Positions 55,853-63,717 of a stretch of 64,000 nt of DNA are shown here, in pieces. Numbering within the stretch: the first letter of the stretch is position 1; each line of letters opens with the position of its first letter. Source of the DNA: Streptomyces eurocidicus. GTDB taxonomy: Bacteria; Actinomycetota; Actinomycetes; Streptomycetales; Streptomycetaceae. The stretch is taken from the NCBI RefSeq assembly GCF_002891295.1, contig NZ_LGUI01000002.1:1047458-1111457 (forward strand), written 5' to 3'. A program made the translations under genes and the position numbers. The notes below the pieces were generated by a model. That model saw only the letters and a program-made list of their open reading frames with translations. It had not been told where the DNA came from and did not search any database.

Positions 55853-56074
55853 GTGCTGCGCCGGCTCCGCCTGGACCCGGTGTCCCCGAACCCGCCGCCC
55901 TGTCACCGGTCCTGCTCCTACTGTGGGATGCCTCGTGGATCCGAGGGCACTTGGGTGGGCAGTTGGGGCCGGCAGTCGAGCCCCGGCGACCCCGGTAACC
56001 CTGTGCCCGAGGAGGAACCGCTGCCGGAGGAAGACGATGACCAGCCGCCCGGAGGGCAAGGCGGTCTGACGTAG
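55853..56074 (+). CDS. Candidate precursor of an ATP-grasp-modified peptide (graspetide-like)
   Basis: The frame ends at TAG 56,072-56,074, overlapping the methyltransferase GTG by one base. It contains LRRLRLDPVSPN, which resembles the RLDPxTQ block in leaders of ATP-grasp-targeted Streptomyces peptides. The tail is Gly/Trp/Ser then acid-rich (VPEEEPLPEEDDDQPPG), suited to ester or amide macrocycles. The 5' part is uncertain and may be frameshifted. No ATP-grasp ligase gene is in the window. The call rests on position, the leader-like block and the acidic tail. Confidence 0.35.
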   Translation: MLRRLRLDPVSPNPPPCHRSCSYCGMPRGSEGTWVGSWGRQSSPGDPGNPVPEEEPLPEEDDDQPPGGQGGLT

Positions 56075-56962
56075 TGGACGCTGAGGCCCTGCGCGCACGG
56101 TGCGTGCGGGAACTGGAGGAAAGCCCGCGTGGCTGTTTCGGCGGCCTGCCCTGGCTCCGTGACGCCTTCGCCTCCGTCCCGCGGGAGCACTTCGTCCCGG
56201 ACCGCCTCTGGTGGCCCCGCCCGGACGAGGACGGCCACTACCTCCTCATCGACCGAGACAAGAACCCGAAACGCTGGCTGAAGGCGGTCTACCTGCTCAG
56301 AACCCCGCTGATCACCCAGATCGACGACGGTGCGATCCCCCCGGACGGACCCGCGACCGGAACCTTCACCTCCAGCATCTCCTGCATCACCGTCGTGATC
56401 GAGATGCTGCGCCACCTCGCCCCCCCGCCCCGGGGACAGCGTGCTCGAGATCGGGACGGGCACCGGCTACAACACCGCCCTCCTGGCCCACCGCACCGGC
56501 CCGGACACCGTGACCACCATCGAGATCGATCAGACGATCGCCGCCCAGGCCGGAGCGCGCCTCGACGCCGCGGGCGTCCGCGCACGAGTGCTGACCGCGG
56601 ACGGAGAACACGGCGACCCCTCAGACCGCCGCCTCTACGACCGCATCGTGTGCACCGCCTCGGTCCGCCGCATCCCCCCGGCCTGGCTACGGCAACTGCG
56701 CCCCGGTGGCGCCCTCGTGGCCCCCCTGGACAGCCCCGCCGGCCACGACATCACCGTCCGCATGACCGGCACCGGTCACGGCTCCGCTGCCGGACGCCCC
56801 GTCGCCACCGTGGAGTTCATGCGCCTGCGGGGCCGGCGCCTGCCCCGCCCCCATACCGACTTCGGCTGGCCGGCCGGCATCGACGCACAGCGGTGGCGCG
56901 ACTACGAGGTACACGCCGACCAGCACGGACAGCGCATCCTCCTGCGGACCGGATCAGCCTGA
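56074..56962 (+). pseudogene. PCMT-like methyltransferase of the ATP-grasp peptide maturation type, frameshifted
   Basis: The first part (WLRDAFASVPREHFVPDRLW, then SSISCITVVIEMLRHLAP) and, after a one-base shift in the C7 run at 56,420-56,426, the SAM-binding part (VLEIGTGTGYNTALLAHR, TIEIDQTI, LRPGGALVAPL) form a ~295-residue methyltransferase. It resembles L-isoaspartyl methyltransferases, and specifically the set that accompanies ATP-grasp peptide maturases. It is coupled to the acidic peptide gene upstream. Without a ligase nearby it may be an orphan. Confidence 0.7.
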
Positions 56963-57730
56963 AGAACGGCGTCGGGGTGCGGCTTCGGCCAGGGGGCGAA
57001 CCGCTCTTCCGGCAGCCGGGTACGCGGCCTTGCGAGGCGGTGATCCCCTGGGCGGGGACCACCGGGCGCAGGCACGCTATTTCGCACCCCTCGCGATGCC
57101 GGACGGCGAGTCCCGCACCGGGCGCCAGGAGGGGCCTGGCGCGGACGGTGCCCGAGGCCGTGCTCCTGGCGGGCCTGCCGCCGGACAACGCCGAAGCGGC
57201 AGCGGACGGCGAGGAGACCGGGGCCGGCCTCGCCCCGGACCCGGGTAACAGCTCCGCGCTCCGGGCGGTGCGACAGCGGGGACGCCGCCGCCACACACCT
57301 GCCCACTGACTTGCACCACGCCCAGCAGGCCGCGTGCACCAGGCGCTGCGCACGATCCCGGCGGCTCACCGGCTCTGGATCAAGGACGGGCCCCTGGGCG
57401 CGGCACCGCTTGTCCGCGGGATCCCCCGTCCCGGCCGGTAAACCCGGCCAAGACCCGAACGATCAGAACTTGAGCACCCGCACCGGCCATGCCGTGTGAC
57501 ACCGCGCCGATGACCGAGACCGGAACCCCGCGCCTGGTCCTGCGCCGTTTCCGCCGCCAGGCACGCGACTTCACCCGGCGCGGCGGCAAGCCCGCTGCCG
57601 CACCGGAGGGGGGACCTGAGGTCGGGCCAGCGCGGCCGCGAGTCGGGCGGCCTCACCGGCGCCGGGGGTGATCAAGACGCACAAGGGGAATGAATCAGGG
57701 CGTCACCGTCCATAGCGACAGGATTACGTC
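56963..57730. other. Region without a recognised gene
   Basis: About 770 bases. Only short shadow frames are visible. A less GC-rich stretch at 57,670-57,730 precedes the next gene. Confidence 0.4.
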
Positions 57731-58330
57731 ATGGGCAGGTCATTCACCGGGGAAGAATTCCATCGGGCGCTCGCATCCGACTCCCTCACTCCCACCGCAC
57801 CCCTGATCGGCATGGCCAAGACCGCTGACGAACCGGATGCCATCCAGTTCGCCCCTGGAACGGCCTGCAAGAACTGGACCGCGATTCCGGTCACGCTCAT
57901 CGAACGCGTGGAAACACTCAGCCAGGTCCCGTGCGACGACCATGCGCACCACCTGGTCCGGCTGCATCTCAAGGATTCCGGTACGCCGGAGGCCGCTGCT
58001 CTGGGGAGCCTGCTGCGGGCCGTCCTGGAGCTACGGGGGTCTCGGCAGCCCGCGCCGCAGGAACGGCCGGGACAGCCGGCGGCCGGGCGGTGGCTGCCTC
58101 GGCAGGATGCTCACCGCCCCGTACGCTCCGCGGCGGCCGGATGCCCGCCCCCGCCCGGGCCGTGTGTGGACGGCGACACGTGCTGCAGCCCGACCACCGG
58201 TTGCTGGGGCTGCTGCGGTGGCGTGTGGGACTCGGCCGCGGCACACGGAATGCCCGAGTGCGAGTACGGCATGAGGTTCCAGTGCGGCGAGAGGGTCTAC
58301 GACGCCATCAACTGCTGGCCCATCGGCTGA
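57731..58330 (+). CDS. Hypothetical protein with cysteine-rich C-terminus
   Basis: This 199-residue protein starts RSFTGEEFHRALASDSLTPT, a well-behaved coding segment to about residue 100 (LVRLHLKDSGTPEAAALGSL). The remainder contains a cluster of cysteines (CVDGDTCCSPTTGCWGCCGG, then PECEYGM, FQCGER, INCWPIG). These could bind metal or form disulfides, but there is no signal peptide. The middle (residues ~105-140) is Arg/Pro-rich, so a compensating frameshift pair is possible. Function unknown. Confidence 0.55.
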   Translation: MGRSFTGEEFHRALASDSLTPTAPLIGMAKTADEPDAIQFAPGTACKNWTAIPVTLIERVETLSQVPCDDHAHHLVRLHLKDSGTPEAAALGSLLRAVLELRGSRQPAPQERPGQPAAGRWLPRQDAHRPVRSAAAGCPPPPGPCVDGDTCCSPTTGCWGCCGGVWDSAAAHGMPECEYGMRFQCGERVYDAINCWPIG

Positions 58331-58607
58331 CGAGGCCGGCGCTCTTCGCGTACATCGGGTGCCGGCACTCGGCACAGGTGACCGGCGCGGGCGGTCTCAC
58401 CTCCCACACCGCTTCCCACGCCTGCCCGCAGCCGAGATCCGGCAGGTGCGCGAAGACCGTTCCCCCACTCGCGTGCACGGTCCGAAACGCCACCGGCCCC
58501 CTCTTCACGGTCTCCGGGCGCGGTGGCAAAGGACACCCATCGACATCAGCGGCTCAGGGCGTTGCGCCTATCGAGGAGGGTGTTGTCGAGGGGGAGGGAG
58601 AGGAGCA

Positions 58608-59187
58608 GTGCCGGAGAGGAATCTCGATTTCGGGAAGCTCGGCGCCCGGGGCATCAAGGAGGGCAGTGAGGCGGTTGTCCGCAAGCTCGACGAGCTCGCG
58701 GGCGGCGTCGCCACCCCCGTCATGGCCAGGCGCGGTCTGACAGCGCGTTTGCACTACCTGACCAGGTCCGGCAAGAGCCGTCAGGCCGTCAAGGCCGCCG
58801 GGCTGACGGTCACCGACCGCACCCTGAAGGCATGGCTGGAGGGCAAACGCCGCCCGACGAAGACCAACCCTGGAACGCATCGACGCCGCGTACCGGGCGG
58901 TGCGCCGCCAGAACGTCGCCCGGCACCTCCTGGCCCGCCTCAACCGCGACGGGCGCGGGAAGCGGGTGGAGATACACCCTCTCAACCAGTCCGGCGTGCC
59001 GCGCCCGCTGCAGCGGGTGGTGGAGTACCGGTCGATGAACGTACGTCGCTAGGACAAGATCGTCGGCTCCTGGGCGGCCGGCGACCACCAGGGCCTCGAC
59101 ACCGCGTGGACCGCCGATGTCCTGCCGGATCTGGGAAGCCAGTGGGGCCAGTACGAGTACGTCACCATCGTCGGCTTCGCCGCGTAG
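58608..59187 (+). pseudogene. tpg: Second, broken copy of the telomere terminal protein gene
   Basis: The GTG at 58,608 opens PERNLDFGKLGARGIKEGSE, very close to the intact tpg at 43.1 kb, and continues through LTVTDRTLKAWLEGKRRPTK. A one-base shift near 58,865 (AACCCTGGAA) throws it out of frame. The C-terminal half is still recognisable in the original phase (VEYRSMNVRR) but has an in-frame TAG at 59,050 where the intact gene has TGG. No tap gene precedes it. Confidence 0.88.
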
Positions 59188-59251
59188 AAGCCCCCTCGGC
59201 AGGAGGTGGTCTCCGACGCCCGTTGTGATGACGTACTGTGGGGATCACCGA

Positions 59252-59325
59252 CGCGGGGTGGAGCAGCTCGGTAGCTCGCTGGGCTCATAACCCAGAGGTC
59301 GCAGGTTCAAATCCTGTCCCCGCTA
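59252..59325 (+). tRNA. tRNA-fMet (CAT anticodon)
   Basis: A complete cloverleaf can be drawn: acceptor GCGGGG/CCCCGC with an unpaired C1; D-arm GAGCAGCTCGGTAGCTC; anticodon stem-loop TGGGCTCATAACCCA with the three G-C pairs diagnostic of initiators; T-arm CAGGTTCAAATCCTG. The genomic 3' end is CTAC, so CCA is not fully encoded. A hairpin terminator follows. Confidence 0.95.
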
Positions 59326-59333
59326 CTGCTGAA

Positions 59334-59365
59334 GAGGGCCCGGATCCGATGGGATCCGGGCCCTC
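59334..59365 (+). terminator. Terminator of the tRNA gene
   Basis: Perfect 14-bp stem GAGGGCCCGGATCC/GGATCCGGGCCCTC with a GATG loop, eight bases past the tRNA. Confidence 0.9.
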
Positions 59366-59455
59366 CTGCATTTCCGGCCGCCCCAATCAAGGACTCCTGT
59401 CCTAGGCAGTACTGGACCAGCTGGCTTCGTTCATGTCTAGGACTGCTGAATAAGA

Positions 59456-60336
59456 GGCGCTAACAAAGGCGTTTAACGTGACGGTGGGTGATGAGGCAGG
59501 TGGCGAGGCCGAGGAATGCCTCGTGGATGTCATCGCGCCGCTCCCACCGGATCCGCAGGCGGCGAAAGCCGTGCAGCCAGGCGATCGTCCGTTCCACCAC
59601 CCACCTGAAGGTGCCCAGGCCGGAGCCGTGTTCCCTGCCCCGTTCGGCGATGACCGGGCGGATGCCTCGTTGCCAGAGCAGGCGCCGGTACTTGTCGTGG
59701 TCGTAGCCGCGGTCCGCGAGCAGGGCATCCGGCCGCCGGCGGGGGCGGCCGACCGTACCGGCCACGGCGGGGACCTTGTCGAGCAGGGGCAGAAGCTGCG
59801 TGACATCGTTACGGTTCCCACCGGTCAGCGACACCGCGAGTGGGATGCCCTGTCCGTCGGTCAGGACGTGGTGCTTGCTGCCCGGCCGCCCACGGTCGAC
59901 CGGGCTGGGCCCGCTTTTGGGCCCCGCCGGGCCGCCCTCACATGGGAGGAGTCGATCACCGCCCGCGACCAGTCCAGCTTGCCCTTCGACCGCAGCTTCC
60001 TCAGCAGCACCACATGCAACTGGTCCCAGACGCCGGCGTCGTTCCACGCGGCCAGCCGCCGCCAGCACGTCATACCTGAGCCGAAGCCCAACTCCTGCGG
60101 CAGATACTCCCACTGAATGCCCGTATGCAGCACGAACAGGATCCCGCACAACGCCTGCCGATCCGGCACCCTCGGCCGGCCCTCCACCAGCTTCGGCCCC
60201 GGCCCGGGCAGCAACGGCTCCACCAGCGACCACAGCTCATCCGACACGATCCACGGCCGCGACTGACGTTTCCCCACGGCCAGACCAACGAGCAGACAAG
60301 CCCACAGTCACACGATCAACAGCTTTTGTTAGAGCC
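59456..60336 (-). mobile_element. IS5-family (IS427-like) insertion sequence, copy 2
   Basis: About 880 bp bounded by imperfect inverted repeats GGCGCTAACAAAGGCGTTT (left) and, read inward from the right, GGCTCTAACAAAAGCTGTT. I see no clear target duplication. It contains a two-frame transposase and is in the same orientation as the decayed copy at 20.6 kb. Confidence 0.85.
59460..60277 (-). CDS. IS5-family transposase, two frames joined by probable programmed frameshift
   Basis: OrfA starts at a GTG (60,275-60,277) with SRPWIVSDELWSLVEPLLPG and runs to 59,861. OrfB continues from about 59,920 as GSKHHVLTDGQGIPLAVSLT, ALLADRGYDHDKYRRLLWQR and FRWVVERTIAWLHGFRRLRI (DDE domain end), stopping at 59,460. 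The shift occurs at an A4 tract (plus-strand TTTT at 59,915-59,918), typical of the IS427 group, where ribosomal or transcriptional slippage makes the full ~270-residue enzyme. Both frames are otherwise open, so it may be active. Confidence 0.85.
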
Positions 60337-60409
60337 AGTAAAGCCAACCAGCACATGCTCAGGCCGAGGTCCTGGCGCGCGCCACGCCCCAGGTCTCTCG
60401 ACCATGGTC

Positions 60410-60643
60410 CTACCGCTCCGGCACTTCCTGGCGTGCTTTCCGGCGTAGCTCGCTGGCGCGTATGGATTGCCGGAAGCGCTCCACTTCGCGTAGCGCAGCA
60501 GCCCTCTTCTCCTCCGCGCTGAGCCCCTTGCCTTTGCGGTTGGCCTTGGGCTTTTTCTTATCTTTTGGCCCGGTGTGATCACCGCTGGTGAGCTGGACGC
60601 GCTTGGCGGAACCATCCCGATGCTGCCTGCCACGGCTGGTCAT
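60410..60643 (-). CDS. Small basic protein next to the telomere helicase
   Basis: The protein has 77 residues from the ATG at 60,641-60,643. It is Lys/Arg-rich (GPKDKKKPKANRKGKGLSAE) and ends in one predicted long helix (KRAAALREVERFRQSIRASE). It lies 95 bases downstream of the TtrA-like helicase on the same strand, so it may be co-transcribed and bind nucleic acid. There is no clear ribosome site, and the short length leaves doubt. Confidence 0.45.
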   Translation of the reverse strand: MTSRGRQHRDGSAKRVQLTSGDHTGPKDKKKPKANRKGKGLSAEEKRAAALREVERFRQSIRASELRRKARQEVPER

Positions 60644-60738
60644 GACAACACGGTAGGCCCAGCACCGGACCCCTGGAACGCCCGGTGCAGCGCCTGCTGC
60701 TCCGTCACCGACGCTGCCCTTTATCTGCGGTCTGGTCT

Positions 60739-63372
60739 CTACCGGGGGCTCCTTCTGGCCGCCGTGGTGGCCGACCATCGCATGCCGAGTGCGTTGAGGT
60801 CGGTGCGGCGTTGTTCGGTGAGTTTGTCTGCCCTGCGCCGGGTGTTGTCGAGGACCATGCCGAGCTTCACCGCCAGGAGCTCCTCAGTACCGCCCTGGCG
60901 GCCCGCAGGTCCGTCTTCCGGCTCCAGGTGCTCGACGTGCTTGCGGGGTACGTTGAGGTGCCCTTCCCGGGCGTGGAACTGCCGTGCTGCCCGAAGGTTG
61001 AGGGCCCACTTGTCGTCCTGCGTGCGCTTCACGGGACGTTCGTCCTGCCCGGCCGGGGTGAGGTCGAGGACGTTCTCGAGGAGCCATTGCTGGACGGGCA
61101 TGAGGCTGTCCCAGTCGAGGCGGCAGGCTTGGGCCCAGCGGCCGAGGTCTTCGCCCTGCACGGTCACCTGGCCCGGAACTGTCGGCACGACCCCGCCGCC
61201 CTCGACGTGTGCCTGGGCGAGTCGGAAGCAGCGCTGCCACCCGGTGTCCCAGGCGGGGCACCAGCCGGGATCGACGTCCTCCAGCGCTTCCCGCCGTGCC
61301 TCGGTCAGGGCTTTGGCCCTGGATCCGACGGGGAGGCCGGCCTGGCGGCGTTCGGCGATGGCATCCGCGAGCCGGGCGGATGTCCGCAAGTTCTTCGCCC
61401 AGGTCCCGACCGGATACCCGTCCCAGACAGCCGTGGCCGGCGGGAGGAAATGCCCGTGAACCGCCGCCCAGGCGCGCGCGGCAGTCAGTCCTTCTGCGAA
61501 CGCGACGTCCTGGTGCGACCACACCATCCCCAGCCGGTCGAGCTCCCCGACCCGGGTCCTGTCGAGGTTGCCGGCCTTGGCGAACTTCCGCTGGTCAGCC
61601 AGCCATGTCCCGAGTGGGAACCCTGCGGGCTTCCACTCCGCCGGCGTGACGTACCCGTAGGGAACCCGCAGCTGCTGCGCCCCGGTCTCGGTGATCCAGC
61701 GGGTGGCTGCCTCGATGCCGCGCCGCCAGAATGTCGTCTCGGGGTTGATCACTCGGAGCCGGATGAACTGCGCCAAGGCCGCCGGGTCCCTGGGGGTGCT
61801 GAACTTCAGCAGTTCCCGCGCTGGCCCACTCGGGCCCACCTGATCAGCAGCACCGTCGACCAGGTGAGCGGCCGGCCCTTCGGCGGCGTCGGCGTCGTCC
61901 GCCTGGTCGCCGGGTCCGGCTGGGCCGTCACCAGTGCCCTCTGGGCTGGCGTCCTCTCGTGCCTTGCGGGCGGGGTAATTGCCGCTGCGTTTGCGGGAGT
62001 CGGCGAGAGCTTCGATGGTGTCGGTGTCGTGTGCGCGCAGCGCCCCGAGGACCTTTGCGAGGGTCGCATACCCGTCCGATGTCAGGAGATCGCTCGGTTT
62101 CTCGCCGGGAGCGAGGAATACCGGGACGATCAGTGACGCGATTTTCCCTTCTCCGGGGCGGATGCGGAGTGCGCGTCCGACCATTTGCACAATGTCGATC
62201 ATTGACCCTCGTGCATCGCAGAAGGCGACGGAATCACATTGGGCTGTGTCGACTCCTTCTCCGAGCACGCGGACCGAGCTGAGTACGCGCAGCGCGGCTG
62301 GCTGGGGTTCGTCGCCGGGCCCGCCCTCGATGACGTCGGAGGCGAACTCCTCCAGCACGGCCCGGCGGTGGCGGGGCGGGTGGTCGCCGTACAGCCAGTC
62401 GGCCCACACCCGGTCCGGTCGCGGGAACCGGTCCGGGTCGTCCTCCCATGTTTTCCATGTGGTCCCGACGAAGCCGGTGGCCATGGCCTCGGCCTCGCTG
62501 ATCTTGCTGTGGAACGTCAGCACCTTCCGCAGCCCCTCCTGCGCCGCTGCGGTCAGCACACCGGTCTGCAGCGCGGTCAGCCGTGTCCCTCGCACGGTGT
62601 CCGAGCCGGGGCCGGCGGTCTGGTGAGCCTCATGAAGCTCAGGGTCGGCAATATCGATACATACCACCTGATACGGGGCAACTAGCCCGCGGCTGACGGC
62701 CTCGGATAGGCTCAGCTTGAACGCCACAGGCCCGAATACAGAGGAGTCGGGGTCCATGCTCGCGATCAGCCGCGGCGCCGCATCACGGCCCCCCTCGGCC
62801 GCTTCCCAGACGCGCGCGGTGGCGGTCATGCAGAGGCGGCGGGCTGCGGGAATCTTGGTCTGGTCGTGTACGGCGGCCCATGGTTTGCCCGCGTCGCCGC
62901 TGGTCCGGTGTGCCTCGTCGACGACCATCAGGTCCCACACGGCCAGGCCCGCCGCGTGGGCGCGCTGGAGGACGCCGCGGCCGACGGCGGCGTAGGTGGC
63001 GAACACCGTCACCCGGTCCAGCCCCCGCATCCACTCCACGAGCTCGGCCGGGTCCGTCGTGCAGGGCATGCCATCGGCATCCTCGGCCCTCAGGCGGCAC
63101 ACCCCCAGCATCGCTCCCGTGCGGCCGCCTTCCCGCCACGCGGCCGCAGTCTGCGTCAGCAGGTCCAGGGTCGGGACCAGGACCAGCACTCGCTTTGCGC
63201 CGAGTTTCTGGGCGACCTCAGCAGCGATGAGTGTCTTGCCCGAGCCGGTCGCGGCGATGACCTGGGTTCTCAGTCCCGCAGCCGGCATGTGTCCGCTGTC
63301 GGGTGTCTGCAGGGCACGGAGGACGGCATCGACGGCTTCCACCTGATGCGGGAATAGCTCTTTCCCCGACAT
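60739..63372 (-). CDS. ttrA: TtrA-like telomere-associated superfamily 2 helicase
   Basis: The protein has 877 residues from the ATG at 63,370-63,372 (GAGGAAAGAG upstream). The SF2 core has VIAATGSGKTLIAAEVAQKL (Walker A), LVLVPTLDLL, LMVVDEAHRTSGDAG (DEAH) and LGEGVDTAQCDSV ... MVGRALRIRPG (motifs V-VI). The C-terminal ~330 residues hold about four helicase-associated (HA) repeats, each W-x(n)-G-x(2-3)-P-G-x-W-like (for example AAVHGHFLPPATAVWDGYPV). Such genes lie almost at the ends of Streptomyces linear replicons and are linked to conjugal transfer or end maintenance. Reading directs away from the telomere. Confidence 0.88.
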   Translation of the reverse strand: MSGKELFPHQVEAVDAVLRALQTPDSGHMPAAGLRTQVIAATGSGKTLIAAEVAQKLGAKRVLVLVPTLDLLTQTAAAWREGGRTGAMLGVCRLRAEDADGMPCTTDPAELVEWMRGLDRVTVFATYAAVGRGVLQRAHAAGLAVWDLMVVDEAHRTSGDAGKPWAAVHDQTKIPAARRLCMTATARVWEAAEGGRDAAPRLIASMDPDSSVFGPVAFKLSLSEAVSRGLVAPYQVVCIDIADPELHEAHQTAGPGSDTVRGTRLTALQTGVLTAAAQEGLRKVLTFHSKISEAEAMATGFVGTTWKTWEDDPDRFPRPDRVWADWLYGDHPPRHRRAVLEEFASDVIEGGPGDEPQPAALRVLSSVRVLGEGVDTAQCDSVAFCDARGSMIDIVQMVGRALRIRPGEGKIASLIVPVFLAPGEKPSDLLTSDGYATLAKVLGALRAHDTDTIEALADSRKRSGNYPARKAREDASPEGTGDGPAGPGDQADDADAAEGPAAHLVDGAADQVGPSGPARELLKFSTPRDPAALAQFIRLRVINPETTFWRRGIEAATRWITETGAQQLRVPYGYVTPAEWKPAGFPLGTWLADQRKFAKAGNLDRTRVGELDRLGMVWSHQDVAFAEGLTAARAWAAVHGHFLPPATAVWDGYPVGTWAKNLRTSARLADAIAERRQAGLPVGSRAKALTEARREALEDVDPGWCPAWDTGWQRCFRLAQAHVEGGGVVPTVPGQVTVQGEDLGRWAQACRLDWDSLMPVQQWLLENVLDLTPAGQDERPVKRTQDDKWALNLRAARQFHAREGHLNVPRKHVEHLEPEDGPAGRQGGTEELLAVKLGMVLDNTRRRADKLTEQRRTDLNALGMRWSATTAARRSPR

Positions 63373-63717
63373 GCAATTTCTCTTTCCTCTTCCTCGCTGG
63401 CGTCTGATGCTTACCCAGTCCGCTAGAATTTGTTTTGCCGAAAATCGGGAGCAGGGATAGCGAATTTCCCAGCCCCTCTGAACGGTGTTTTGAGCGGCCT
63501 TTGGCGTTCGTTTTGATTCCTTCCGATGCCGGAAGGGTAGTGGCCCATCTCTCCATAAGGTAGCGGGCATAGAGAGATGACGCATGCTTACTGTTGGAAG
63601 TGTTCTAAAATGTTCGTTCCTGCTGGGCTGAGACTTTCGCGGCGAACCTCCCCGACCGTTTACACTCCCCCACACCAAGGCATGTGCACACAGATTCCCC
63701 TGACCTGAAGTCAGCAC
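63373..63717. other. Spacer between the helicase and telomeric DNA
   Basis: An AT-richer stretch carrying the helicase promoter. The helicase frame stays open through it without coding character. Confidence 0.5.

Noticed and set aside
58308..58529. Minus-strand 73-residue protein with TCAECRHPMYAK
   Set aside because: One zinc-ribbon-like motif in an otherwise unsupported frame overlapping the end of another gene; no ribosome site and no context.
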